Source of the DNA: Monosporascus cannonballus
Lineage: Eukaryota > Ascomycota > Sordariomycetes > Xylariales
DNA: 64,000 nucleotides
Assembly: GCA_004154925.1 (NCBI GenBank)
Contig: QJNS01000120.1
Span: 176,886-240,885, forward strand
Direction: 5' to 3'
How positions within the stretch are numbered: the stretch's first letter is position 1; each line of letters opens with the position of its first letter. The notes below the pieces were generated by a model. That model saw nothing but the letters and a program-made list of their open reading frames with translations. It had not been told where the DNA came from and made no database searches. Below are positions 50,062-61,317 of this stretch, piece after piece. Made by a program: the position numbers and the translations under genes.

Positions 50062-51881
50062 CTAGAATGGTCTTATGTCTATCCCGTGTAAGCTCTTCGT
50101 CCATCTCGGCAGCTTCTTGGTCTGCTCGTATACTCGACCGCAGTTGGCGCAAAGAGACTGGGATGTCATCAGCAAAAGGCGTATCCCTGAGGCGACTGAA
50201 CTATTCGGGTACTTACTTTCGGACCGTGCGGGCCGTCTCTGACCGCCCAGACGCTCGTGCCCCAGATGCGGCAATGGCTGCAGCGCCAATTCAGCCTCTC
50301 TTGTTCGGTGAGCGAGCCGCTGCCGCCACCGTAGCCCGCGTCGGGGGTGCCCCTGCCGCCCGGCGTGCCGGATCGGCCGAGGGGACTCAGGCTCCGGAAT
50401 CTCCGCTTCTTCTTGGATCGTTCTCCTCGTCCCATCCGCTCCTCCTCCAGCTCGATCCCCAGACCGAGACCGCCACCCAGCGGCGTGCCACCGATCATGC
50501 CGGTGTTGCTGCTGAATCGAGCCGTCTCGCGGCGGAGACGGCGGATCTGACGCTCGCGATCGATCTCCCGCTTCTCCATCTCCTCTTTCGACAAGAATTC
50601 GATCTTCGGCTCCCACTCGTCGGCGAGGTGCTCGGGGTCGTACCGCCAACCCGCGTCGACCCCGTGGGCGGCGTCGTTCGGAAGCTCGGTGCCCATCGCG
50701 CCCCATCCGGCTACCAGCCCGCCGGACTCGCAGGCCTCCTTCTTCAGCCGCAGCACGGCCTCGTAAATCGCATGGGTTAGGGCGGGAACCCACTCCCCCG
50801 CGAGTCCTAGGTCCGCGCAGGTCACCTTCGCAAACGCCTCCGCCGTGCCGGGAGGATGCAGCAACGACCACTCGAACTTGTCCGTGTACAGCTGGGACGA
50901 CAGATTGATATTGAGATTGATAATGCATCGGTAGGTATCGTCGGGGTTGAGATCATCCGAGCTCGCGGGTACGGGCGTCGCGGTCGCCGTAACATCCGGG
51001 GCTTGGGAACCGGCGACCTTGGTAGGCGTGTCGGCGCCGAAGCGGAACGGGGTTTCGGGACCGCGCGTAGACTGTGGAAGAGGCGTGGCCGGGGTGGCGG
51101 GGGTATCGCGGAAGGATGGCTGGGCGACGGGTGCGGGCGCGGAGCCGTTGGGGGGCGTCCTATCCTCGGAATGGAACAGTGGATGAAGCGCGACGCCTGC
51201 GTACTCCTCCAGCTGTGTCCGGATCTGTTTGCTGATCTCGCCGATGAGGATTCCCTGGTTCGGGAGATCGAGGTCCTGGACCAGGGTGGCGGCAAACTGA
51301 TCGGTGGTTATGACGGTCTCGTGCAGATTCCACAGGAAGATGTCCCTCAATTTGAAGGGCACCGTCATCTCCCCGTTCCTATACAGCGTCGGGTCCATGT
51401 TAGGACCGGGATGGGCTACGCCCCTGGGTAGGGCGAGCGGCGCCACGGGCATGAAGGCGGGGATGTCGACGTCGATGCGGATGGGGATGAGGGTGACGGG
51501 CATCGAAGCCTGAGCCTGGTTATGAAGATCCGACCGGCTCCTGGTCTTGAGCATCCACTCTCTATAGATGCCCTGGACACTGACGGGCTTCGACGTCTCT
51601 TTTCCGAACTTGTCGCCGGCGTCGGCCCTCGAGCTGCTATCTTCGCGTCGAATGCTGCGCAGACCCGTAGGTCTCCTTCGGGGATCGTCGTCGTCGTCGT
51701 CATCGTAGTCGAACCCGTCTTCCGCGTAGTTGACGATGGTCGTGCCTCGCTTCGTGGTCCGCGACAAGGGTCCTGCGGGCGCATTGGAGTGGATGACGGG
51801 GGTTAGGAGGGAGTTGTTGTAGGCGCGGAGACGCGGCGCATAGCTGGAAAGAAAAGCTTGAGGAGTAGTTGGGGACTCCAT
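50062..51881 (-). CDS. SFH1: SNF5/SFH1 (INI1-like) chromatin-remodelling subunit
   Basis: The product is a core subunit of a SWI/SNF-type (RSC or SWI/SNF) nucleosome-remodelling complex, acting in the nucleus. Two exons give 586 residues: 51881-50217 and 50157-50062, with a 59-nt intron (50158-50216; donor GTAAGT, acceptor CCCAG). The start MESPTTPQAFLSSYAPRLRA is typical of fungal orthologs. An Asp run lies at residues 58-66. The two SNF5 repeats are at about 182-235 (FLWNLHETVITTDQFA) and 316-390 (INLNINLSSQLYTDKFEWSL). A basic coiled segment lies at 430-455. The intron splits a C-terminal GATA-like zinc finger whose cysteines are C534, C537, C558 and C561. Reading through the intron would lose the last two cysteines, which supports the splice. 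SFH1 versus SNF5 is chosen from length and the C-terminal finger. Confidence 0.94.
50158..50216 (-). other. Intron of SFH1
   Basis: A 59-nt intron in phase 0 with donor GTAAGT, a GCTGATGAC branch-like sequence and acceptor CCCAG. Removing it joins RDGPHGPK to SLCANCGRVY and completes the zinc finger. Confidence 0.9.
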
Positions 51882-53574
51882 GATTTATACTCGCCGACAA
51901 GAGGTCATCTCATCTCACGAGGCAGCGGAACGTAGAAGCAGGTGCGAATTCGTACACCGAGGCCGAGACTACTGAGACCACTAGGGCATCGAACCGCGGG
52001 ATCGTGATCTGGGTGTCTCTCCCGTCGAGAGAAATCGCGCGAAATCCGGCGTCACGAATGGGGTGTTTACGGCAAACGTAAGGGTTTCGCGAAGCCGCTA
52101 CGCATGTGCGGATATTTTGTGCAGGGGCTTTTTGTACGGATGCGGGTTGGGCTGGGAATCTGCGAGATGGACGAAGCACGAAATAGTCGCTGGTTTGGTG
52201 TTTGCGCCCTGCAGGGGGAAAGCTCAACCCCATTCCTGTCCCGTCCGTATATGGAGCGCGTCCCGTCGAACCGCACGTAAAATCTCCAACTGCAGGACGC
52301 TGGCGGTACGTACCTAGCTTAGGTAACCTACCCCAGTCAAGGGGGTTCGGGGTGACAGGGCGCCCGAGCTTCTCAATCACGTGCTGATGGGTTATCCTCG
52401 CTTACCTAAGTAAGCATGCAGTTAATACGCATCATCGAAACAATTGAAATGCTTCGTTTCCCAAAAATGGATCAACTTCAACAGTTTAACCTAAATAATT
52501 CCTTGCTTGATTCGATATTGCTACCTATTTCGCTCTTAAGAATGATTCGAAGCTGTACTTAGTAGACATATATACGTGCGGCCATGGAGCATGGCTGTCC
52601 ACTGCCAATTGAATACTGTATGTATTCCCTCGCAGGTGCGACCCTTAGAATCCAATAGATGTACATTCAACATGGCGCCGATGGTATAGTTACTTACCAG
52701 CGGCTATTCCACGGGAATCGATGAGGATGCTGAGGTGTTCCACGCAATGCATATCAGCAAAAGATACCTGTTCGAGCTATAACTGCTTGCATCCATTGTG
52801 CTTGGCTTGCTATAGATCCAGTAGGTACCCATGCAGCAGCCCATGTAACCTCCCGTAGTGACCATGCATATCAGAGGTGTGCATGTCACACAAGTGTATC
52901 GGCCAATAGTGTGAGTGTGCCTCTTTCTATATTTGTAAATATGGCTGGCATTCTCTAATCGGGAATGCTACCAAAGCCGTACGGCACGCAGCTGATGCCG
53001 CAAGGTCAACATCCTCGTCATCCTTCGTAAGAGGGAAGTTCGATTCTTCGGCACATGGCCGCGCAGCGTCCAAAGCGACCAAGATGCCATTCTTGAAAAG
53101 CCGGACTCTGGCCCCGCCATGGGGCACGACAGCCGGGTTTAGCAGGCCGGGCAACCCCCAATACGTAAAATGATTGGCCCCTCTATGGAAATATCGTGCG
53201 ACATGACATACCTGGAGGAACGGCTCCGCCACGCATGAACTAACAAAAACAAGTTAACCTGCGCCATGCTAGGCAGGGTCTTGTGGCTCTGCATCGTTAA
53301 GCATAGGCATCTCCATCTCATCGCCTTGTGCTGGCCGAGTGAGCCTCTTCGCAGGCCACGCTGGCCGTAAGAACGGGCCCAGCACCACGGAATCCAGGGG
53401 GCTAGAATGTAGGGTCCTGACATAATGGCAAAGCGGCTGACACAGTCAGCTATAGATGGCCTGGATGATTCGATAAGTATGGCTCGAACTGCTGAATGAT
53501 ACGACCCATCATTTAATGGCGCCTCCGTCGTATGAACCTCCTCCACATTGACCGAGCAGCTAACTTCCGCGCCC

Positions 53575-53632
53575 CGGCCTGCCTTGTCTTGTCTTGCCTT
53601 GCCTTACCTTGCCTTGCATCATCATCATCTCT
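53575..53632. repeat. CCTTG/TCTTG pentamer microsatellite and CAT run
   Basis: Roughly eight tandem copies of a CTTGC/CTTGT-type pentamer (CCTTGTCTTGTCTTGCCTTG and onward) run into CATCATCATCATC. Confidence 0.85.
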
Positions 53633-54067
53633 GATCTGTAGTTGGTCCCCATCGGGAGGGTTCCTGGTCCCGAACTCGAAAGGCGCCGATCCTCTATAAA
53701 CTTTATGCCCAAGCTAGCTTACTTTTCCATCTACGTGTAGGGTCCCGTACGACTCGTCATCATATTTCAGAACATATATCCTGAGCTCGCCTCGAATTTA
53801 AGATCTCGTGGACCTTCACCCCCTCCATTTCGGGTCGCGCTGTACATCCCGTAACTCAACAAGCCGACAGAACGCCTCTAAGGTCAGCTGAAATCGGAAT
53901 CATATGAGAGACGGCACCGGGCGATGCAACTCAGCCGTCCACTGGGGGCTTTTTCTGCATTTGAGGTTGCGCCGTATCGAACGGCTGCCCTCCCCATAAG
54001 CGTCGGCCAATAAACGATGATGGCAAGCGCCGGGACGTCGTATAATAAGAGCGCAGCCGCCTACGCC

Positions 54068-54172
54068 CATATATTCGAACAGCGACGGTCTCATAAGCCG
54101 CCCGCTCATATATTCGAAAAAATGCGTGTATTCGAACAGGCGGAGACCCGAAAGCCGCCCAGACAGCGGTCG
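54068..54172. repeat. Imperfect tandem repeat
   Basis: Three units share a TATTCGAA core (54068, 54107 and 54127). The first and third also share a CGGTCTCATAAGCCGCCC / CGGAGACCCGAAAGCCGCCC part. It lies in a plus-strand open frame (54017-54307) that starts with ATG but has no recognisable domain, so coding status is undecided. Confidence 0.6.
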
Positions 54173-55208
54173 GTCCTGAAAAAGCGGCGGAAGTCAATGT
54201 CTGCAATTCAAGTCGCCGTCGAAGACAAGTCAGATAACCAGCCAAACCAGCCAGGCCATCCCAAAATCGAGGTAGAAACAACCACTTCTGACATAACTCC
54301 CGAGTAAGTCATTTTCGCTTGATGGTCGGTGGTAGTCCAGCCGTCCGTCCGTCTAATCGCTCGTTCACATCTCGTTCGGAATTGCTTCCTTGCACCGGGT
54401 TACTGGGTTGCCGTAGTCGGTTTCTCGAGCTACTGCCTTTTCTTGCATTTCTTCAGATATCGCGAAATGATAAATCTCATCTACGCTTACGCGAGTGGTC
54501 TCCACTCGACATACTACGATTTCGTCATAGTCCTTAGCTAGGCGGCGAGAATCGCGGTCAAGCGTGAAGCTAACCAAGAAGATGGCACGCGCGGCACCAC
54601 CCACCCTGTCATGCGGGAAAGCCGATCAGCCGCTCTTGCGAAAGGGGGCCCGAGGGGGAAACATTTTATTTCCACTTCCTCAGGGGGCGTTCAGATTAGG
54701 ATTTTCAGCGCAATGGGCACCCCCCGATACTCTACCGCCAAGTGGCAACCGAGCGCAGCCGCGACATACCAATACGGGATAGGTCTTGGAAGTCAATCTC
54801 GGTTTTGTTCGATCAATGCAGACCTAAACGCTGTTATAAACGGCTGGGGAATCGGTAAACTTTCTCAATGACCATAAGGAGGAGGACAGCATTTGATGCC
54901 CAAGGGTTTAAAGCTTTTTTTTTTCTAGACTGCACAAACCTGCGTCGCTCACTCGGATCGTCAGGTACGATCTCCTGAGGATCCCCGTCAGCAATCCCGG
55001 ACCCATCCAAATTCGCTAATATCTGCCGTCTTCGCTTAGCCTCTTGCTGCTGTTAATTAGCTCCCCTATTGACGTTGTTAATCTCCCTCCTTTCTCCTGC
55101 AGATTTCCTACAAGACACCAAAGAGCTCGTTCCGCATCGGTGGTACTCTCGCGTCCGGTGTTGGACGATAATTTTCTGAAGCCTGTGCCACCACGCAGAG
55201 CATGCAAG

Positions 55209-57537
55209 ATGAGCTCCGTGATGGGTCCCGGGCCGGCCCCACGAGTTCACGACGGATTCCCTCCCGAATCCTTCGCAGTGGGGGACCGACCAAATCGGGA
55301 CGTGGACATGAGGACCAATCGCTCCACCGTCACCGCGATGGGGCCGACTTGCGGCCAAGGCCGACGACCGAGCAGAATGCTGCAGGGCCCGAATCCAATG
55401 CCGCGGGGACCGAGTCGAATATCGCAGGGACCGAACCGAATGCCGCAGGGATCGCCTGCTGGTTATCATAACCAAATGCAGCGGCCTCCTATGTATGACC
55501 GGCCGAGGCCTTCGAGCAGCAGCTCGAGCTCCGCGAGTACCGTCCTGTCAGGAGACAGCTTCGAGGTCACGATCGCAAGCCCCTCGAACAGTCGTTCCAG
55601 CTTCACGAGCTTCGATTCCCTGGATATAAGCCCGCGAAAGCCGGAGCACGGCTTTCAACGACCCGCGCCGATCAAGCAGAACAGACAGAGGAGGGCGCCG
55701 GGGGAACTCTTCACCGCGCTGCCAGACGAGGTGCTTGAACTTACTCTGAGCAGTCTAAAACAGAAGCACCTCCAACCGGGGAGTGACAGCTGCGCGACAT
55801 GCATGATGAGGGACCTGTGCTCGGTCGCCGTTGCTGCGCGGAGATTTCTGAAACGGGCACGGGCTGCATTGTGAGCAAATTATACCCAGGAAAATGGATT
55901 ATAGAGGAGCTGTTGCTGACAGAATGAGAAGGTACGAGGATATACAGCTCGTCGGGGCCGAGTCACAAGTGCAAAAGAAGCGCTACAGGCTGGGTTGCGG
56001 AACCCGATTAGTCCTGTTGCGCCGCACCCTGAGATCGAATCCTCGTATCGCTGCACTCGTGCGCAGCCTCAAGCCGCCGGCGGTGCCTGCCGATACGCCA
56101 CTGGACAAGTACCAGAACTTGGTCGCGTCCATCATCATGGCGTGTCCGAACTTCGAGCGTCTCGTGGGATTTCACCAGAACTACGACCACTCGTTCAACC
56201 GCCTATTCTACGCGTTGTCGACCCGGGAGCACCTCAAGGAGATGACCTGGGTGGTGGAAGCTTCGCCACCGCAGGGGCGACCCCGCGCGAAATCCAACTC
56301 TGGTGCATCGCCGGGGGATCTTCAGCCGGACCAAAGCGCGAGGTTTGTCGAGTTGCACGTCAATTGGTCGCAGTTGACCACCTTGGCCATACACTGTCTC
56401 CCGGGAGCGACTCTTACGCCGGTTTCGCTGCTGGGAAATACGATGGCCCACCTACCTGCTCTTAAACACCTTTATCTGTCGCATTTTCCGCCCACGGCCT
56501 TTAACGACTCGAACCTGCTGTCGTTGCCTCCGTTACAGACCCTCTCCCTATCACACATGCGCGGTGTCACAAGCGCGGGCCTCGCGGCTTTTACGAGGCG
56601 GCCTTCTAGTCAAGGCATCAAGACCCTCACCTTGCGGCACACGAACCTGGAGTCTTTGCCGGTCTTGGGTCGGATCTTCTTCCATCTTACGTCTCTTGAG
56701 ACGTTTTCCCTCGTCCAGGAGAAGACGCTGCTTCTACCGGAAGATGAAGTGATCTGGCTGTTCCCGTTTCTGGCCTCGCGTACGCTGCGCGAGCTGCACT
56801 GGGACGTCACGAGCCACCCGACGTGCGCCAGCATAGCGGACTCGATCCTGGCGAAGAGCATAGAGGCGAGCGGGTTTCCGTCGCTGCGCGTCCTACGAGC
56901 GCCCAACGACCCCGAAGGCCTCTTCCAGGCCCTCTGCAAGCCCGAGGCGAGGATCGAGATGGCCGGCGACAGGTACCGGGGCCTCATCGGGCGGGCGGCG
57001 AATTCGAAACCGGACCCGGCTACTGCCACGACGCCGACCACTCCCAAGACGCCGACCAGGTCGCCCCTGGGCTTCATGTTCCCGGACACACACGGCGCGG
57101 CCGCGAGTAGCCCGTCGCAGCAGGAGGCGGCCGCCGCGCTCGCACCGCCGGCCCCGCGCTGCGGCAACCTCGTCCAGTCGCGCATCGCGGCGCAGGGCCG
57201 TCTCGAGGCCGCGTGGACGAAACCGCGCTTCGTCATCAACGTCGTCGACGAGGGCGGGGCCGTGGTCAAGAAGTTCGAGCTCGGCGGCTTCCTCGGCGAC
57301 GCCGCGTCGCGGATCCGCTACCGGCTGACCCCGGACCAGGGCGCCACGGACGAGGGCGGCGGCCTCGTCGGGTTCGCGGACCTGCTCGGGGACCGCGGCG
57401 AGGGCCCGAGGGACGGAGACGGCGGCGGCGGCGGCTGCGAGGGCCGCTGGAACGCTCGGGATATCGGCGACAAGAGGGATCGCGAGAGGTGGTGGCACGT
57501 GGAACGGGGATTCTGGCGCGATGTGCGCTTGTCCTAG
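55209..57537 (+). CDS. F-box/leucine-rich-repeat-like protein
   Basis: The product is probably a substrate-recognition subunit of an SCF-type ubiquitin ligase. Two exons, 55209-55870 and 55932-57537, give 755 residues. The 61-nt intron (55871-55931) has donor GTGAGC, a TTGCTGAC branch site and acceptor GAAG, and joins RARAAL to YEDIQLVGAE in phase. ATG 55209 is the first ATG in frame; codons upstream to 55044 are open but lack ATG. The N-terminus is Pro/Gly/Ser-rich with about four degenerate GPNxMPQ-type repeats (residues ~50-87). An F-box-like segment lies at about 163-221 (LFTALPDEVLELTLSSLK), with the fungal SDSCATCMMRDLCSVAVAAR signature. Exon 2 carries leucine-rich segments (PALKHLYLSHFPP, LQTLSLSHM, IKTLTLRHTNLESLP). 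The C-terminal third is Gly/Asp-rich and low in complexity. Its targets cannot be inferred. Confidence 0.82.
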
Positions 57538-58168
57538 GAAGGTAGGCCTCTTTACGATTATTTACGAGACTCTTACCGGACGCCTTGTCCGCGTCGTCAT
57601 GTTTTTAATATTTAACCTGGGTAGATGGGTGGGCGGCTGTAGCTTCCTTTCGAATAAGGCATTCTCATAATTACGATGCGAAAGGCATAGCTAGATAGGG
57701 AGCTGTAGGGTCGGCTGTAGGATAGGATCCGGTCCATGATACCCCTGGATGAAAATAAAAAAGGATTAATTAACGCAGAATCTGTCATTGTTTCCGGCGT
57801 CTCCGCTGCAAATATTGTCCAACGAATCCGTATTGCCTCCTTATATGGAAGACGTCCGTTTCACGCGTTCTACGTTTCTTAGCGCTGTGTTTCACCAGGA
57901 GCTTCGGATGGGTGTATCAGTGAGCGAGGGAATCGCTTCGGGGTATTTTTGGTTGGGGGGTACGTGGGGGGAGAGTGGGGGGATTGAGCCGAGGCCAGAG
58001 TCGGCGCCGAGACAATTCTTTCGCCGAGCCTTGTCTAACGTCATCCCCGAACCTCCATAAAGAGTCGCCAGGGACGGCTCCGACGTGCCCCCCCTCGACA
58101 ACTCTTCGTATTTTCCGCGAAACTCTTACATTTGCACTCTTTTCGGTATCATTAGCATCTAAAACACC
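57538..58168. other. Intergenic region between the F-box gene and JAC1
   Basis: This holds the 3' flank of the F-box gene and the JAC1 promoter region, with a G-rich tract at 57950-57980. No additional gene is supported. The 57788-58060 open frame has no recognisable domain. Confidence 0.5.
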
Positions 58169-59035
58169 ATGCGGCCCTCGCTGATTCCAAGGCGGCAAGT
58201 CGGCCGTCTTTGCGACGCCTGCAGACAACAGCTACAGGGACGGCAGCGCGCCCCGTCCTCCCGAACTCTTGCCACCCCATCACTCTCTCGACCAACCGCC
58301 GCCGCCACATCCTCCATCGCCATCGCACAACATAGACGGCAATCCCCGCGATCAGCAACGAGATCCGTGCACCACAGCCGGTCCCCGCCGCGCTCCGCCG
58401 CCTCCGAGGAACATCCCTCGCCGCCAGGAGGCGACGGCGCCAACTCGAAAGAAGCAGCCCCGGCCCCGACATCGGGCCCCGGGCCCGAGGTCCCGCAGAC
58501 GCACTACGACCTCTTCCCGCAGACGCTGCCCCGGGGCCCGCCGCCGGCGGGGCCGTTCCGCGTGGACGTGCGGGCGCTGCGGCGCGAGTACCTGGCGCTG
58601 CAGGCGCGGGCGCACCCGGACGCGCACGCGCGCGCGCCGTCGCTGAAGCGGCGCGCCGAGGCGGCGTCGGCGCGCATCAACGAGGCGTTCCACACGCTGG
58701 CGAGCCCGTTCCGGCGCGCCGTGTACGTGCTGCGGCTGCGCGGGGTGCGGGACGCCGAGGACGAGGCGGCGCGCGTCGAGGACCCGGCGCTGCTGGGCGC
58801 CGTGCTCGAGGCGCGCGAGCGCGTCGAGGACGCCGCCTCTGAGGACGACCTCGCCGCCCCGCGCGCCGAGAACGAGGACCGCATCCGTGCCAGCGAGGCC
58901 GTGCTCGAGGACGCGTTCGCGAGGGACGACCTCGAGGCCGCGAGGCGCGAGGTCGTGAGGCTGAGGTACTGGGTCAATGTCAGGGAGAGTATCGATAACT
59001 GGGAGAGGGGGAGGCCGGTCGTGCTCGAGCATTAG
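58169..59035 (+). CDS. JAC1: Mitochondrial iron-sulfur co-chaperone Jac1/HscB
   Basis: This is a J-protein that binds the iron-sulfur scaffold (Isu) and stimulates the Hsp70 ATPase during cluster transfer in the mitochondrial matrix. The single exon encodes 288 residues, and the ATG sits in a good context (AAAACACCATG). Residues 1-80 are rich in Arg, Ser and Ala and almost lack acidic residues, as in a mitochondrial presequence. The J domain begins at THYDLFPQTLP (111-121), with the diagnostic HPD at 149-151 in LQARAHPDAHA, then ARINEAFHTLASPFRRAVYV. The C-terminal HscB helical domain is about 205-285. YDLF...LP and the LL...R spacing are specific to Hsc20/Jac1 rather than general DnaJ. The length is slightly above usual because of the long presequence. 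Codon use is strongly GC-biased. Confidence 0.93.
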   Translation: MRPSLIPRRQVGRLCDACRQQLQGRQRAPSSRTLATPSLSRPTAAATSSIAIAQHRRQSPRSATRSVHHSRSPPRSAASEEHPSPPGGDGANSKEAAPAPTSGPGPEVPQTHYDLFPQTLPRGPPPAGPFRVDVRALRREYLALQARAHPDAHARAPSLKRRAEAASARINEAFHTLASPFRRAVYVLRLRGVRDAEDEAARVEDPALLGAVLEARERVEDAASEDDLAAPRAENEDRIRASEAVLEDAFARDDLEAARREVVRLRYWVNVRESIDNWERGRPVVLEH

Positions 59036-59608
59036 GGAAGGGGGGTTGGGTTGGGTTGAGGGGCGGTTGAGTGTTGGGTGCGGTGGACGGAGTATGGATT
59101 GGTTTGGACTCTCCCCGCGGACAAGCACCCCATCCGTTGAGTAGTATTGCGAGGGGCACGGCACACCGGAATCGTGCTGGCGTGGAGGAAAAGATCTTGG
59201 ATTGACAATACTGCTTGCTGGGCGTTGCAGTACTCCATAGACCGAAGGCGGTCGCAATTCTTCCACCGTTCAGGTGCAACGACCCCGAGTCCGGGTTGCG
59301 TAGCCCTCCCAGGTATATCGCGACAGGGGTAATAAGCCGGAGTGGGCCAATGTAGCACTAGATTTGTGACTAGCTACAGCATGTCGAAGACGACCACCTT
59401 GAGATAACCTCCGACCCATTTTCACCATGCCCTCTCATGATGGGTGCGATTACGCTTTCACTACCTTCCCAAACACGACCTCACCAGATCCGTATCGAAT
59501 CCTGTTGATGAAATCTCCTTTCCGTGCCGGCTTTTAACTACAAAGGCGTCGTTCTGTCGGCCTTGATGCTAGCCTCGCATTTCTCTTTAGTCATGCATGC
59601 ATGCATCC
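59036..59608. other. Convergent intergenic region, nothing recognised
   Basis: This lies between the 3' ends of JAC1 and the zinc-finger gene. It contains CATGCATGCATGCAT at 59592-59606, just past the zinc-finger stop codon. No gene is supported. Confidence 0.5.
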
Positions 59609-61317
59609 TCAGCGAAAAAGCTCACCCTCGGCCTCCATAAGGTTTCCCGAGTCCCAGAAGGCAGAGCCAGGCTCCAAGCCCGGGTCAGGGGTGTACGTGT
59701 CGTCGAAGCCCAGCAAGCCATCCAGGCCATTATCCGCCGTATGTGGTAACCCATCGAACGGGGGTCCTGTTCTCTCTTCGAAGTCCCGAGAGGACGGGGC
59801 CGTCTGGCCGGGTAGTACCAGAGTAGTCTCCTCATTGGCGAAGCCAGAAGGCAGGAGGGCCTCGACATAGCACCGAACGCCGGGCGCTATAGGGTCTACC
59901 GTCGTCTCTGGCGCTGCCTGCCCGTTGGGTAAGGGGTCCGCCGGTTCTAACGCCAGGCTATTCTGGGCGCGGAGCGTAGTAGACGACGTTAGTCTCTGGG
60001 AGTCCCGATAATTGTCGTACACGCCGCAGAGAAATCCCTTCACGACCTCCGTCACGCGATCCCTTGCGTCCTCGCTACCCATGTCGAGGGCGAGCTGGTC
60101 AAGCTCCGTGGGTAGGTGCAAGGGCGTCTGCTGAAGAGCGAAGCGGAGGAAGCCCTCGACGGAGCTGCGTTCGTGATCTACGACGGCATCAGTCCCTCAG
60201 GAACGCTATATAGGGGGCTATATGAACTCACAGGGCGAGGGATATTCCGCGCGTGGAACTTCGGGGTACAGTATCTCGAATATAACGAACCACTTTGCGT
60301 GACCGGACAAGCGCTTGAAACGCTCCTTATCCATGATCCTCCCGTACTTCTGCCGGGCGAGCTGTGCGGGACGATCGCGGTCCACTCCGGTAGGTGTAGC
60401 ACAGTCCCTTTGGTGGGTCTCCATCTTGGTCTTCGAGCAGAACCCCGCGAAGCAATGACCGCACTCAAACCGTGGTAAATGCCGTCGACCGAGGTGTTCC
60501 CTTCCGATATCGCTTAACAATGCATTGCGTTCCCAGGGGTTATTGGCGACACTCACTTAAGTCGCCTAATGTCCCAAGAGTGGCTGGCACAGTCGGACTC
60601 GAGCCCATACAGCTGCGGATCTCTCTTGAAACAGGGACAGGCGAACCTATCGCGTATGACCCCGGGACTCTTTTCCGGATGACCCTTGTGTCGCTTCTTA
60701 ACATCATCCGCGTCGCTGTCGTCGCCCGGCCCTTCTGCGCGTTCGGTGGCCTTCCGCTTACCAGCCCCGTTGGTACGTTGCTGCGGCGACTGAACCGCTC
60801 TCGTCCGAGAGGAGGTGCTGCTGGGATCGCTCTGCTCGCCCCGCGCAGCGCCTCGGGTGGTGGCTCCGAGGACGTCGCTGATGCGGTGGCGGAGGCAGTT
60901 GCGAGCGGCTTCCACGAGCCTCGGTGATGGACTTCTTGCCTCAGGAACAGCCAGGCTTTCCTCCGGGCTGTTTTTTGCCCGTGGTCTTCTATCCGCGCCG
61001 GTGCTTTCGGCAAATGCGGCCTCGTCCTCGCTGCCAGTAGATGAGGGAACACCGCGCCTTTTTGATGATGGCGTACCCGCCGATTGCCAAGCCTTGTCAA
61101 ATGCGTCTATACGTCCCAGGCCTCGCTTCAGGGGCGCCCATTTTGTCAAAAGCGGTAGCAATCCGGCAAGTGACGCGGCGAGTCGATCATCATCGCTATG
61201 AAGGTATGTTGATGCGGCGTCACATGAGCTATGGCGAGCTCTAGGGTCTTGTTCAGAGAGCTGGCTGGATTCCGGTGCATCAAACTCAAAATCCCCGGCG
61301 CTGTTGTTCGGCGTCAT
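59609..61317 (-). CDS. Fungal C2H2-type zinc-finger protein, three exons
   Basis: Exons 61317-60557, 60500-60232 and 60177-59609 give 532 residues. The introns (60501-60556, 56 nt; 60178-60231, 54 nt) start GTGAGTG and GTGAGTT and end GAAG and GTAG. Splicing rebuilds a signature common in filamentous fungi: FACPCFKRDPQLYG, then DIRRLKEHLGRRH, FECGHCFAGFCSKTKMETHQ and EILYPEVPRAEYPSPYHE. The Cys/His pairs around residues 227-290 form degenerate C2H2-like fingers. The N-terminal 220 residues are Ser/Arg-rich and probably disordered, with basic clusters (KRKATER, KKRHKG) that could act as nuclear signals. The C-terminal part is acidic and ends GELFR. The family is often annotated only as C2H2 domain protein. 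A regulatory role is inferred. Confidence 0.85.

Larger units (their letters stand above)
51882..55208. other. Divergent intergenic region between SFH1 and the F-box gene
   Basis: This 3.3-kb region carries the upstream regions of both genes. Minus-strand open frames at 51910-52380, 52927-53232 and 53139-53546 and several plus-strand frames show no recognisable domain and overlap other frames. A possible 5'-UTR intron of the F-box gene ends at the CTCCTGCAG acceptor near 55102. Moderately AT-rich DNA occurs at 52430-52920. Confidence 0.45.

Noticed and set aside
51910..52380. A 156-residue minus-strand open frame upstream of SFH1
   Set aside because: It has no recognisable domain, overlaps other frames on both strands and lies in the SFH1 promoter region.
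52927..53546. Two overlapping minus-strand frames that might be a small spliced gene
   Set aside because: No family resemblance and no clear splice sites joining them were seen.
54017..54307. A 96-residue plus-strand frame starting with ATG
   Set aside because: Its content is driven by an imperfect tandem repeat and no domain is visible. It is described as a repeat instead.
58352..59266. A 304-residue frame opposite JAC1
   Set aside because: It is an antisense shadow produced by the very GC-rich codon use of JAC1, with no domain of its own.
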